A stretch of 64,000 nucleotides of DNA, from NCBI GenBank assembly GCA_029706075.1, contig JAINUG010000002.1, positions 1,126,314 through 1,190,313 of the forward strand, in the 5' to 3' direction. Position 1 is the stretch's first letter, and the number at the start of each line of letters is the position of its first letter. A program made the position numbers and the translations under genes. This document shows positions 11,998 through 23,005 of this stretch, piece by piece. The notes beneath the pieces are model-generated. The model was given only the letters and a program-made list of their open reading frames with translations, did no database searches and was not told where the DNA came from. The DNA comes from Aldrovandia affinis (Eukaryota > Chordata > Actinopteri > Notacanthiformes > Halosauridae).

Positions 11998-12144
11998 CGC
12001 GTGGAGGACACGGTTCAGAAGCTGGAGGCGGAGATTTCTCTCCTGCTGGATGCTATCGAGGCCCCTGAATGGAGCCCCCTGCTGGACACTGGCGCAACTG
12101 TCATCAACATTCTCGACAGCAATGTTGAAGGAGCAGCCTCCTGA
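11998..12144 (+). CDS. plac9: plac9 coding exon 3 (C-terminus)
   Basis: The acceptor is GTCTCTGGCAG|CGC. The exon encodes RVEDTVQKLEAEISLLLDAI, continuing the heptad pattern from exon 2, then EAPEWSPLLDTG and a hydrophobic TVINILD stretch, ending VEGAAS and TGA at 12142-12144. The TVINIL stretch is a fish-side tail I cannot match to the mammalian tail from memory. Confidence 0.85.
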   Translation, partial: RVEDTVQKLEAEISLLLDAIEAPEWSPLLDTGATVINILDSNVEGAAS

Positions 12145-13164
12145 GGGAAAAGAAGCAATCAGAGAGGGAGGGGGAGAGGGGTGAAGACAGAGGGTGAGGG
12201 AGAGAGACAGGGGGAGCAAGCAAGAGAGCGACAGAAAGAGGGGGCAGATAGGGAAACAGAGAGAGGGCTAGGGAGAGAGAGATTGGGTAGCAGCCTTTCA
12301 TTCGACAGGAACGTAGGCCTGGATGAGGCAGGTCCACTTTCACCTGAATTTGTAAGTGGAGCTGAGTAACGGCCTGAAAAGAGCTCAACATTGACAAAAA
12401 ACTAACAAAACAAAGATCTTATCACCGTATCTTAGCTTGCATCTATCTTATGTTATCAAGACTGACTTGATTTTAATTTTAAAATGCTTCTAATAATTTG
12501 ACACTATTGCTCAACTAAATAATGCACAGATCACGTTTTAAGATCATTTTTATTAAACAAATAGGCATGTGACTATTAAAAGGAATAACATTGTGTCTCG
12601 TTTGTGTGATTGCAGATTTAATGTGTACCCCACTTCAGTAGCACCACCTAGTGGCTGCAGAATATCACACACTCACCTTTCTGTGATTGACATCCTGATT
12701 TATGATACTTCCCACTGGTTTTATGGGTAAATCCAGGCCACTGTACAGTAAGATTATAAATGCCCTAGCTTGGTATGTGACAGATTCTGTCCAATTCTAA
12801 AAACATTTAAATGCATGGTTTACCTGTGACCTTCTATTGCTAGGTTAGCTGTCATATAAAGCTATATACATTTCAGCTGTACTGATGGATCACCATAATA
12901 CATTTAAATTGTAACTCATATATATTTTTTGCATAAATAGCATACAAATGTTGCATAACAACCTAAGCTGGTCTTTACATACTGTAAATTCAAGTGTTGC
13001 TTTGTATGTGTATTTCAAAAACTGGTCATTAAAAAAGGAGTAAAAATAGACATTTGAATTATCTGGCACATTTAATATCCAGTTTAATTCATTTAAGTAG
13101 CGACCATAAAAACTCAACTCCACAATAAATCAACAGGACAGGAAACAAGAGATACAGGAACAAG
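12145..13164. other. plac9 3' flank and gap between convergent genes
   Basis: GA-rich sequence (12160-12290) follows the plac9 stop. ATTAAA at 12552-12557 is a possible variant polyadenylation signal for plac9. Beyond it lies AT-rich sequence with no gene seen, up to the likely end of the convergent stk32c transcript near 13165. Confidence 0.4.
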
Positions 13165-13170
13165 TTTATT
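13165..13170 (-). terminator. stk32c: Putative stk32c polyadenylation signal
   Basis: TTTATT on the plus strand is AATAAA on the minus strand, followed downstream in the minus sense by T/GT-rich sequence (TTGTTCCTGTATC, TTGTTTCCTG). It would give a 3'UTR of about 2.85 kb. Inferred, not proven. Confidence 0.45.
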
Positions 13171-16017
13171 TCCTCATCAAAGCAATAAGAGCAATAAGGT
13201 TTTTTTAAATACACATAGCACTTTGTATAGGTCGAGGGTATTTACAGAATAACTAGACTTGCAAGTGTATTTTTTAAGAACACTGGTTTTACTGAAAATA
13301 TTCAAAATATTATCAATATGCAGAAGATGGACGAGGAGAAATATTACACGTATGAACACGTTTCGTTTTTTTCCCCTGCACAGCTAAATTCTATAAAGAG
13401 ACGGTTACAAATTCAAACGCTGCAATGCCTGTTGCGTAAAGGTTCTGAATATGAACATTTGTATCACGTGGTTGTCGTGGAGATGTATTTTGCTTAATAA
13501 CCAGGTAGAATGCAGATCTGGATGCAGATAAAGAGAACTGCCTCTACAAACCTCACATTCAGTTCTGAATCGGTCCTAAATAATAAAAGAGTTGTTGAAG
13601 ATACACCGCTTTACGCTGCAAGACCCTCATTCCACACTCACGGTCCCTTCATGCATTATAAATAACATATAGTTTAATATACCCGGAGAATGACGCCGTG
13701 AATTTCATACACTTCTTGTGTTGCTAAATTGTCAGCCGTTATCTTGAGAGGAGAGGTCCCGGAAGTAGCACCTGCTCAGGAACAGTCTGAAACGTGTGAC
13801 TCCGAAACGACGGCTTATATCTAAACACCATGCCATTGACACAACATTGGGAAAACAGTTTAATACACCTCGTAGGAGTTCTTAAATGTCATTTACTGAA
13901 CCTAAGTGGCTTAACATGGAGTGGGTATGGGACAGAGCTGGTGCTGAGCTCCTGTCGAGAAATCAAAGAGCAGGAAAGGAAAATCAACGCTCACGCTTGT
14001 ACGTGCACAATGCAGTCTTTCACTCATGCTCTGTTAGAGACCTGTATTGACCGCCTAAATCGGCTCTCGGTAGCTATTAATGGCGGCGCATGCAAAATGA
14101 AGCTCAACCACGCACTATCCATGCAGGCAATTCGAAAGTCTCCTAAAAAAAATAGCACGGATCCTCCGACTCCTCCAGCCTGTCTCTTCTTCCACCTGCC
14201 TCAAAAGACTGATCTTTTTCCTCTTCTTTTTTTAAGACCACTTGAGTTTTGTTTCAGTTTTCCCAAAACATTCTGTGTTCAAAGGTTATCACAATAAATG
14301 CATGTTTACAAAATGCAAATATACTGACTTGCAGAGGGAAACATTGATCCTACACGCAACGAGAAACACACAGTCAATTTTTCCTTAGAAATGGCTATGC
14401 AAATGGTAGAAAAGCTTTGGCGTATTTGCCTACAAGTTGTGCCTGCACACTTGGAAAAAAGGTTAAAATAACACTGTATGAAAATTTGGCTTCATACTCT
14501 TTTTTGTTGTTGTTGACAGATTTGATTATGATTTCCACATAAAACTGTGGAGAAGGAATTACGCTGTTAATAATATTTACATATATGTAATGACATTAGG
14601 CTTTTAGGTTTCAGGTGAGTGATATGACATGTTCCCAGATGTCCAGCCTGAGAATGCTGGCATCACCTTAATTTTACCGCTACAGATCGCTTGTTGTTTT
14701 TTTTGTTTGTTTTACTATCCATACTTTAATACACCTGTTACACTAAATATGGCCCCTTGCAGTATGTCCAGGGGAGTGATGCAAGCCACGTCAGTTTAAA
14801 ACACAATCATAATTTTCATGTTTGCTTTTTGTTTCTCTTAAACCAAGGAAATATTATTTACGTATTCTATAGGGGTTAACGAAGCCCGCTCCCCCCCGAG
14901 TAAGACAACATGTTAATCGTAACAGATACTAGGTGCACACCACATTGGCTCTGGCGGTGACGCAGTGCAATATAATAGCGAAGCACATCCTGGCGACTGA
15001 CACAACCTGGGGAAGCAGGAAGCCCGTCCCCGGCTGCTTGTATACTGGGTTGCTTGTTAAACTACACTTGCATAATATTACTCTTAGTGACAGCATCTAC
15101 AAAGTGTGCACCCTTTCTAATGTCACGGAAAAGCGATGTCCGCACCCAAACGGGACGAAAACAATGGACGATGACGACGCACTTCCCCTTCCGGTTGAAA
15201 CCCGTTCGGGGGCGGGCAGATGAGACGGTGATGTCAGAGAGCAGCGCGGGACTGCGAGGGAGACGCCCTGCCTCTCTGCAACATTTAAAACGCTTAAAAG
15301 AACACCAGATGCTCACAATATACGCTTATCTAGGCAGGCTGACATCGCATGCATCTTGCTGGAGAACACATTCGCATTCGCATTCAAACCCGCAACCCCC
15401 CTCCCCTCGTACCGGTTCTGTTGCTAGGAGGCTGAGATGCTCGCTCGCCGAGTCGGTAGCGTGTTGTGGGAGTGGCTTGTTCCTCACGGGTGAGGGGGGC
15501 GGCGTCTGAAGCCGACATGCAGTCGACGAAAGGCGAAGCGGAGCCTTCCCGTTACTAAGAGGGTGAGGATTTTAAAAACCTCTGTGGCACGGACAGACAG
15601 ACGCCTGACTGACTGTAGGTGCGCGTGATCCTGCTAGCTGACTGACTTTCCCACATGAGACTAGTGGAGGATAACAGCCATGTGAGACTAACTGTAAGGC
15701 ATGGGATGCAGTGTGTATTATAGTGACCCTGTGGGCCAGCGCACGCTTCGCCCCAAGATTATATCTGGCGTCATGCTTGATGTTGCATAGAAATGAGCTT
15801 CCTATATCTAGTGTGGAAGGCAGAACCTTGCAGTCCCCTTGCTGTAGGTGCTCGGGTTGCTACAGAGGACGGTAAGAGAGATGTGGTGTTCTGTGTGATT
15901 CCAGCCATCGTTACAAACGGTAGGCTCACGAGCATTTACAGGCAAGGTCAGTGTGTACAGCTCCCAGAAGAGGGAGAGAGCGTTGGTGCGCACGGGCCAG
16001 CAGGGGGCGCTGTGGTG
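13171..16017 (-). other. stk32c: Probable stk32c 3'UTR
   Basis: Sequence between the stk32c stop (16018) and the proposed polyadenylation signal. It is largely unique, without recognised transposons, AT-rich at its far end and CpG-richer at 15130-15560. Open frames within it (for example 13830-14297 plus) show no protein character. Confidence 0.4.
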
Positions 16018-16234
16018 CTAGCAGCTGCCGGCGGAGGAGCAGACAGAGCCGCACATGTTCAGGTTGGACGTCTCTGGCTCCGCCTCGTCCTCCGTGCCCC
16101 CCTCCGCCTCGCCCCCCGCCTCACCCTCACCCTCACCCTCGCCCTCGCCTTCACCCTCCCCCTCGCCCTCCCCCTCGCCATCACCGTCTGCGTCGCCTCC
16201 ATCCGAAGCACCCTCCTCCTGCCTCCTTTTCAAT
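16018..16234 (-). CDS. stk32c: stk32c exon 12 (C-terminal tail and stop)
   Basis: The acceptor is GTTTCAG|ATTG; the exon ends at TAG (16018-16020). Seventy-one residues begin LKRRQEEGASDGGD, pass through about nine Glu-Gly dipeptides and a further acidic stretch, and end EPETSNLNMCGSVCSSAG plus SC. The conserved last residues support STK32C. The Glu-Gly run is encoded by a CCCTCG/CCCTCA-type repeat at about 16105-16190. A (CA)n tract (16244-16274) lies 10 bases upstream of the acceptor on the sense side. Confidence 0.93.
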
Positions 16235-16240
16235 CTGAAA

Positions 16241-16276
<36 letters not shown>

Positions 16277-16610
16277 GTTACACATGCTCACATGTGAACA
16301 CACACACACATGTACAAAAAGCTACAAAAAATATGTATTGCAAGTTTCAATTACTGCTCAAAAAGGCAATGGCTGTGTTCATAAATAAGCTTGTGGAGTG
16401 CGGTCTCTTAAATAGCATTAATAAATAACATATAATAATATAATATAATATATGATGTTATTTTATGACATTTGATATTGACATAATAAAATATTAAGAA
16501 AGATAACATAGTGAATAGATAGCGTCAGCGTCGCAGATGTGCAGAGCGAGCAGTGTCTCTTGCCTCAGGAATGTTCTAATCAGAGCTGCGGAAGCAGATG
16601 TTTTAAATAA

Positions 16611-16932
16611 TGAATGAGGAGTTAATCTAGTGCTGAATGAGGAGTTAATCTAGTGCTGAATGAGGAGTTAATCTAGTGCTGAAGGAGGAGTTAATCTAGT
16701 GCTGAATGAGGAGTTAATCTAGTGCTGAATGAGGAGTTAATCTAGTGCTGAATGAGGAGTTAATCTAGTGCTGAAGGATGAGGAGTTAATCTAGTGCTGA
16801 AGGAGGAGTTAATCTAGTGCTGAATGAGGAGTTAATCTAGTGCTGAATGAGGAGTTAATCTAGTGCTGAATGAGGAGTTAATCTAGTGCTGAATGAGGAG
16901 TTAATCTAGTGCTGAATGAGGAGTTAATCTAG
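16611..16932. repeat. 23-bp minisatellite, about 14 copies (stk32c intron 11)
   Basis: The unit TGAATGAGGAGTTAATCTAG plus TGC is almost perfectly repeated. A few copies have GAAGGAGG, and one carries a short extra GGATGA. The near-identity suggests recent expansion and likely length polymorphism. Confidence 0.97.
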
Positions 16933-17179
16933 AACAGTGCCAATAATCCTCCCCTGTCATATCAGTCCCATTAACTAAAATACTTCTCTATCTCTTTACT
17001 CTGTCACACATGTGACATGAACAGAACACATATTTGTCTGTAGAATCTCAGTTTCACACACATCGCGGGCAGACATCTCTGTATTAATCGCATAGGCAGT
17101 TAACAGGAAGTGTAACGGCACGACCAAAACGCTACCAGAATAGTTGAACAGCAGGATATAAATTTCAGTGAATTTAAAA

Positions 17180-17181
17180 TG

Positions 17182-17209
<28 letters not shown>
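17180..17209. repeat. Long A homopolymer
   Basis: An uninterrupted run of about 29 A on the plus strand (T on the stk32c sense strand), just downstream of the exon 11 donor. Confidence 0.9.
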
Positions 17210-17213
<4 letters not shown>

Positions 17214-17271
17214 ATCCATAATGAGGAGGATGTTATCTTGCGAGATTTGTGAGGAAATTACTTGGACTTAC

Positions 17272-17339
17272 TTTTCTCTGTTGAAAATCATGAACTCCTG
17301 CTGCAAGACGTCTAGGCACTCCTGTAGATAATCGTTTTC
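17272..17339 (-). CDS. stk32c: stk32c exon 11
   Basis: The acceptor is CTCTTGCAG|GAA and the donor GAGAAAA|GTAAGT. It encodes ENDYLQECLDVLQQEF and MIFNRE plus two bases of Lys, completed by exon 12. This segment distinguishes STK32C from STK32B, whose counterpart is a differently worded HLQHCLETVREEF. Confidence 0.95.
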
Positions 17340-17978
17340 CTGCAAGAGAGGCGGAAATCAAAACCAAAGCGAGAACAACAACAACAGGGTCCTCACAGTC
17401 CATTTCAGACCAGACGCAATTATTTTTTTCTCCTTCGAGCCTTTTGTTGTTGTTGTTGTGGTGGTGGTTCGTTTGCTCACTTCAAATTTGTGATTCTTCA
17501 GCATTCACCAAAAATAGAATCTCATATTTCGAAAATCTCTGCGGGGCACGGCGTAAGCGCGGAGAGCTTCAGAGTTGAAGAATTCTGGTAATAACTCCTC
17601 GACTTTCTGCTGGGGCAGCAGTGCCGCAGAGGTTATTGTTGATAATGTGAGCCCAATTTTTTTAATAACATGGATATTATATTTAACAACATAAATATTA
17701 ATATCAACACTGAGGAAAACATTGTTAATAACATGAAAACCATTTTTAATAGGCTGGACTTTTTCCTTTTTTTAATAACCTAGATATTTTACTAATGAGG
17801 ATATCAATGTTAATAATATGGAAATCATTGGGGGATAGTAACTTTTCTGATATTTAAATCATTGTTTAAAATGTAGATTCAGAATGGATATCATTCTTAA
17901 TAACATGCCACTAACATACATTAATTCTGCCAGTGAGTGCAGAAGCCAGGCCTACATGTCAGGCTGTGTCTGATGTCA

Positions 17979-18452
<474 letters not shown>

Positions 18453-18608
18453 TCATGCTGAACGAGGCTGCATGTCAAAATCACTTAGACTTATAAATAT
18501 TGTAAATCCCATGGCATACCATGATGCCAGAGGTCTCTAATGGCACACTTGAGTGTGTGTGTGTGTGTGTTTACAGTAGTACTGTGTGCATTTGTGTAGA
18601 GTACTCAC

Positions 18609-18734
18609 ATTGGGGACAAACCCTGCCTCTGCCTTCTTCTCATACACAGCATCCCAGTTGACCTGGGAGAGATAGGGTGCGCCCTGCATGTCCGACAGGC
18701 AGGAGAACCGGTGCTCAGGGTTCACCGTCAACAG
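18609..18734 (-). CDS. stk32c: stk32c exon 9
   Basis: The acceptor is TGTCTCCAG|CTG and the donor CCCAAT|GTGAGT; 42 codons. It encodes LLTVNPEHRFSCLSDMQG, APYLSQVNWDAVYEKK and AEAGFVPN: the end of the C-lobe (NPEHR) and the linker. A 1-kb GC-rich minisatellite begins 42 bases upstream of its acceptor. Confidence 0.96.
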
Positions 18735-18775
18735 CTGGAGACACAAACTGAGCTCTGAGCATGTCCTCCACAGGC

Positions 18776-19768
18776 CTGTCTCCACCCTCACCTCCACCCT
18801 CACCACCTCAGGCCTGTCTCCACCCTCACCTCCACCCTCACCTCACCACCTCAAGCCTGTCTCCACCCTCACCTCCACCCTCACCTCACCACCTCAGGCC
18901 TGTCTCCACCCTCACCTCCACCCTCACCCTCACCTCACTACCTCAGGCCTGTCTCCACCCTCACCTCCACCCTCACCCTCACCTCACCACCTCAGGCCTG
19001 TCTCCACCCTCACCCTCACCTCACCACCTCAGGCCTGTCTCCACCCTCACCATCTCAGGCCTGCTTCCACCCTCACCCTCACCTCACCACCTCAGGCCTG
19101 TCTCCACCCTCACCTCCACCCTCACCTCACTACCTCAGGCCTGTCTCCACCCTCACCTCCACCCTCACCCTCACCTCACCACCTCAGGCCTGTCTCCACC
19201 CTCACCTCACCACCTCAGGCCTGTCTCCACCCTCACCTCCACCCTCACCTCACCACCTCAGGCCTGTCTCCACCCTCACCCTCACCTCACCACCTCAGGC
19301 CTGTCTCCACCCTCACCCACCTCACCCTGTCTCCACCCTCACCTCACCACCTCAGGCCTCAGGCCTGTCTCCCCTCACCCCTCACCTCACCACCTCAGGC
19401 CTGTCTCCACCCTCACCTCCACCCTCACCTCACCACCTCAGGCCTGTCTCCACCCTCACCATCTCAGGCCTGCTTCCACCCTCACCCTCAGCCTCACCTC
19501 ACCACCTCAGGCCTGTCTCCACCCTCACCTCACCACCTCAGGCCTGTCTCCACCTTCACCTCCACCCTCACCTCACCACCTCAGGCCTGTCTCCACCCTC
19601 ACCCTCACCTCACCACCTCAGGCCTGTCTCCACCCTCACCTCCACCCTCACCTCACCACCTCAGGCCTGTCTCCACCCTCACCTCCACCCTCACCTCACC
19701 ACCTCAGGCCTGTCTCCACTCACCTCCATCCTCACCCTCACCTCACCACCTCAGGCCTGTCCCCACCC
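18776..19768. repeat. Roughly 1-kb minisatellite in stk32c intron 8
   Basis: Dozens of CACCCTCACCTCCACC and CACCTCAGGCCTGTCTCC blocks in variable order, with higher-order units of about 25-50 bp. It is stop-free in several frames, which creates spurious Pro/His/Ser-rich frames of over 300 codons. On the stk32c sense strand it reads GGTGAGGTGAGGGTGGAGG, i.e. many 5' splice-site-like GGTGAG motifs and G runs. Confidence 0.97.
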
Positions 19769-20413
19769 TCAGGCTGAGGTTTGAACCTGTGCACCTTTTG
19801 AAAATTGTGAAAAATCTAAACTGACAAAATGAGGACAACTGGTTCTTGACCTTTCACTAAATGACCATAAGGGGGCACCCACAAGCTAACTGAAGCCTAA
19901 CTTCAGTTCATCACAGGTAAATATGGCCTTGAATATATGTATCAAGCTATCAAAAAGGTAATGCTGTAAACAAATTAAACAAACTAAAATGAAAAGCCCA
20001 TAAAGCATGTAAAGTAAGAATGGCATGAAGGAAATGCTTGTGTGCGATTGTTATTAAAACATTAATAGCAACTATGCTCTATTTAAACACATGACAGTTG
20101 CAAAAGTTGTCCGGCATGACAATGGGGATGACACCGGCTGCCATGGGAGCCATCTCCCGAGCAACAGAGATGTGTTGACCTTTGGCGCAGTGGTTCGTTT
20201 TTGTATTCACGAGTGTATTTATTTTTGGTGGGACCCGAGAGGTCTCATACCTCCAGACTGAAGAATTGATCTGAGTGTGCGAGAGAAAGCAGAAAAGTAA
20301 TTTCACTCTCTAAACACAAAAAATAATCTCTAACGCAGGACAATACCCACCCGTGACCACAGTCCAAATCAAGCAGGTGGACTTGCCCTGCCTCCCCTCT
20401 GAGACAGGAAGAG

Positions 20414-20478
20414 GTTGACCCCCTCCCTCCCTCCCTCCCTGCCTCCCTCCCTCCCTCCCTCTCTGCCCTCTCCCCACC
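20414..20478. repeat. (CCCT)n tract beside the exon 8 donor
   Basis: CCCTCCCTCCCT repeats; on the sense strand, GGGAGGGAGGG starting about 12 bases after the stk32c exon 8 donor. Confidence 0.9.
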
Positions 20479-20489
20479 CTCCCTCTTAC

Positions 20490-20606
20490 CTTCCTCAGCA
20501 GGGAGACCAGGTCCTTTGGCCAGGCGGGGCAGTACTGCACACTGACTGTGCTAAAGAGCTGCATCAGCGACTCCACCGAGTTGCTGGCATGAATCTCATA
20601 CGGCCT
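20490..20606 (-). CDS. stk32c: stk32c exon 8
   Basis: The acceptor is CTCTCCTCAG|AGG and the donor AGGAAG|GTAAGA; 39 codons. It encodes RPYEIHASNSVESLMQLF, STVSVQYCPAWPKDLVS and LLRK, C-lobe helices after the WWSLG helix. Confidence 0.96.
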
Positions 20607-20658
20607 CTGAGGAGAGAGGGGGAGAGGAAGATCAGTCGTGTCAGACTGAGAGATCTTA

Positions 20659-20841
<183 letters not shown>

Positions 20842-21016
20842 TTAGAGCCCTGTGGAGCTCTCAGCAGGAGCAGGCATATGATAATGTTTTCCCTATAACG
20901 ATTACATTTAACATGGAATCATATTCATTGTGTGCACTGCTGTGTGCCCATTGTGTCGGGCGACATTACGTACAATGTATTGCACACAGTGTATAGCGCC
21001 TTGGCTGCCAGCTGAT

Positions 21017-21135
21017 TGCTGGCGTTTTTTTTTATAATAAAATTTTTCCGATTTTACTCAATTTTTCTCCCAATTTGGTAGCCAATTACCCGTGTGCGTT
21101 GAACGTTGTAACCACTGGACCACACGGGAGGCCCC
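21017..21135 (-). mobile_element. Internally deleted tRNA-derived SINE
   Basis: Minus strand GGGGCCTCCCGTGTGGTCCA then GTGGTTACAACG (tRNA head) runs directly into the tail TTGGCTACCAAATTGGGAGA. The body present in the 22607 copy is missing. It sits in stk32c intron 6. GCTGGC flanks both sides, a possible short target duplication. Confidence 0.7.
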
Positions 21136-21534
21136 GCTGGCCTTTATTTTGACTCTAACTTCTTTCTGTGTACTCTGCAAAGGCTGCACTGCTGTGTTTT
21201 TAAGCCTCTTGGCCGAGACATTGCAAAATGAGAGCTGAGTCTCCCAGCTGACCTCCCTGGGTTAAAGAACGGTTGAACGAATAAAATGCATCCGTCACAG
21301 GGGAGCTTATGCAGTGCGCAATGTGGCGTCCAGCTGAAAGGGGGCCTCCACTTCACTCACGAACGTGTTCTATCAGGGTTCGCACTCAAATCAAATTTCA
21401 ATTTTCCTTGACATTTCCATGACACTTCAATGACAAATGTGAGGTTTTCAATTACATATTTTTTTGCGACTGATGCAAAAATGGACTTTACTTTCATAAT
21501 TTAATACGTTTTGTTGCCAGTGCAAATGCACGTC

Positions 21535-21536
<2 letters not shown>

Positions 21537-21596
<60 letters not shown>
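21537..21596. repeat. (TG)n microsatellite
   Basis: About 30 uninterrupted TG units in stk32c intron 6. Confidence 0.97.
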
Positions 21597-21598
<2 letters not shown>

Positions 21599-21827
21599 AA
21601 CAGCCGCGGCAGGTGGAAACAACGGTGGCAGGGGAACAGACATTTCAGACAGACATTGGAAAATAATGAAAATATATATAAGGTTACATGGAATCAGACA
21701 TTTCCATGACATCAAGGTTTTTCATAAATTTCCATGACACTTCCATGACAGAATCATTTTCAAGGTTTTTTCCATGACGTGTGGGAACCCTGTTCTATTT
21801 GTGTGCATGAAAGCGTTGGCGTCTCAC

Positions 21828-21917
21828 CCATGTATGGCTTTGTCCCAGCTAGCGCGGTGGCCCTCTCTCCATCCTTTATAATGGTGGCGATGTTAAAGTC
21901 CGTCAAGTGGGCGTGTC
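21828..21917 (-). CDS. stk32c: stk32c exon 6 (activation segment)
   Basis: The acceptor is TGTGCGCAG|GACAC and the donor ACATGG|GTGAGA. It encodes (G)[29 protein letters not shown] plus one base of Ala. DFN replaces DFG, as in YANK kinases generally; the GTKPYM(APE) substrate loop is intact. Confidence 0.96.
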
Positions 21918-22361
21918 CTGCGCACACAGAGACAGCCAAGGCAATGCGATGAACAATGCCCCGAGCTCAATTGACAACTATCCTCAACTTTGACTTACAA
22001 GTCAATGTTAAAAGGCAAGAGTTGATTTCATATGTCTATTTTAAAAGCATAAAATAAATAAGTTATTGTTGTGTAAAACAAACTCATAATTAACACAATA
22101 ACCAAAACCTGGAGGCAAACATTAAAGCAAAACTCAGAAATGCCTTCCGTTAAATGCCATTAATCATTATTGAATAACTTCTCGCACTCTTTCCAGGGGG
22201 TCAGTGTAAAGGTTACAAAACGAGAACCATTAATGCACAGTCATGAATGTTAGATCCTTCAAACCAGCAATTAATATGACACTCTGAGTACAAGTACCTA
22301 CTGATTCTACATGAGTAAAAGGCTTCTACGTGGTCAGGAAATGACTTTATATATAATATAT

Positions 22362-22503
22362 GCCATTTAGCAGACGCTTTTACCCAAAGCGACTTACAGT
22401 AATGATTGCATCCATTTTTCAGTATATGTGGTCTCGATGGGAATCGAACCCACAACCTCAACGTTGCCAACGTCATGCTCTACCTACTGAGCCACACAGA
22501 ACC
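22362..22503 (-). mobile_element. tRNA-derived SINE with V-SINE-like core
   Basis: On the minus strand a tRNA-like head has A box TGGCTCAGTAGG and B box GGTTCGATTCC, followed by the core AAGTCGCTTTGGGTAAAAGC, the motif shared by fish V-SINEs. It lies in stk32c intron 5 and is 3'-truncated at about 22362. Only slightly diverged from the 58649 copy. Confidence 0.8.
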
Positions 22504-22591
22504 ACATTCTAATGTTTTATTAATTAATGAACTTAAACTGTTTCTGAAAAACAATTTTAAACTGTGAAACAATCAGAAGAAATACAAAAGT

Positions 22592-23005
22592 AAAAAAGCC
22601 AAACAAGGGGCCTCCCGCGTGGCCCAGTGGTTACAACGTCCGACGCTGGCCACGGAGACCGGGGTTCAATTCCCCGTCTCGCCAAGTGTCGGCTCTGGCC
22701 GGGAGTGCCACCAGGGGGCGGCGATTGGCTGTCCGCCCCAGGGAGGGGGGGGGAGCCGACGTGACGTTCGCTGCGTAGAGTGGCCCTGTAGTACCGGGTT
22801 ACGGTCGACGGCCTGCGGGTGCCGTCTCGTAAGGAGTCACCACTCGCTTCGTCACTACCGGTCGCAGGACTACGGCAGTGAACTCACATTACTAGGGGGG
22901 GATTGACGTAAAAATAGCGGGTCTAATTGGCTACCAAATTGGGAGAAAAATGGGATAAAATCAGAAACAAATTTTAAATAAAAAAAATTAAAAAAAGCCA
23001 AACAA
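22592..23005 (+). mobile_element. Full-length tRNA-derived SINE with 15-bp target-site duplication
   Basis: The SINE body (22607-22990) begins GGGGCCTCCCGCGTGGCCCA (A box TGGCCCAGTGG) with B box GGGTTCAATTCC. It has a GC-rich body and a tail GGCTACCAAATTGGGAGAAA ending in A-rich sequence. The exact duplication AAAAAAGCCAAACAA flanks it (22592-22606 and 22991-23005). The intact duplication and boxes suggest a young insertion, in stk32c intron 5. Confidence 0.88.

Larger units (their letters stand above)
7072..12144 (+). other. plac9: plac9 gene, three coding exons
   Basis: Gene-level entry. Joining 7146-7209, 11451-11542 and 11998-12144 gives one open frame of 100 codons plus TGA, close to the roughly 97 residues I recall for mammalian PLAC9, with canonical GT/AG junctions throughout. 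The product has a signal peptide (residues 1 to about 22), a short linker with a single Cys (residue 37), then CKQHISLHDRLDVVEKRVED, an amphipathic coiled-coil segment (about 41-73), and a tail ending in EGAAS. PLAC9 is a small secreted protein of poorly known role; the conserved core C-x-x-H followed by RLD-V-E is what identifies it. It is convergent with stk32c. An AG preceded by a long CT tract at 7071 may be the acceptor of an upstream untranslated exon, not seen. Confidence 0.82.

Noticed and set aside
13830-14297. 155-codon plus-strand frame
   Set aside because: Lies in the presumed stk32c 3'UTR on the opposite strand and shows no family features.
15951-16297. Plus-strand Pro-rich frames over the stk32c terminal exon
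   Set aside because: Antisense shadows of the Glu-Gly-coding repeat in stk32c exon 12.
16611-16932. CRISPR-like array of regular direct repeats
   Set aside because: Units are contiguous with no unique spacers, in a vertebrate intron; a minisatellite.
18688-19824. Open frames of 338 and 378 codons, Pro/His/Ser-rich
   Set aside because: They arise from the CACCCTCACC minisatellite, are open in two overlapping frames at once, and run antisense to stk32c exon 9.
22607-22700. Possible tRNA gene (A and B boxes present)
   Set aside because: The sequence continues into a SINE body and tail with a target duplication; it cannot fold as a complete free-standing tRNA gene.
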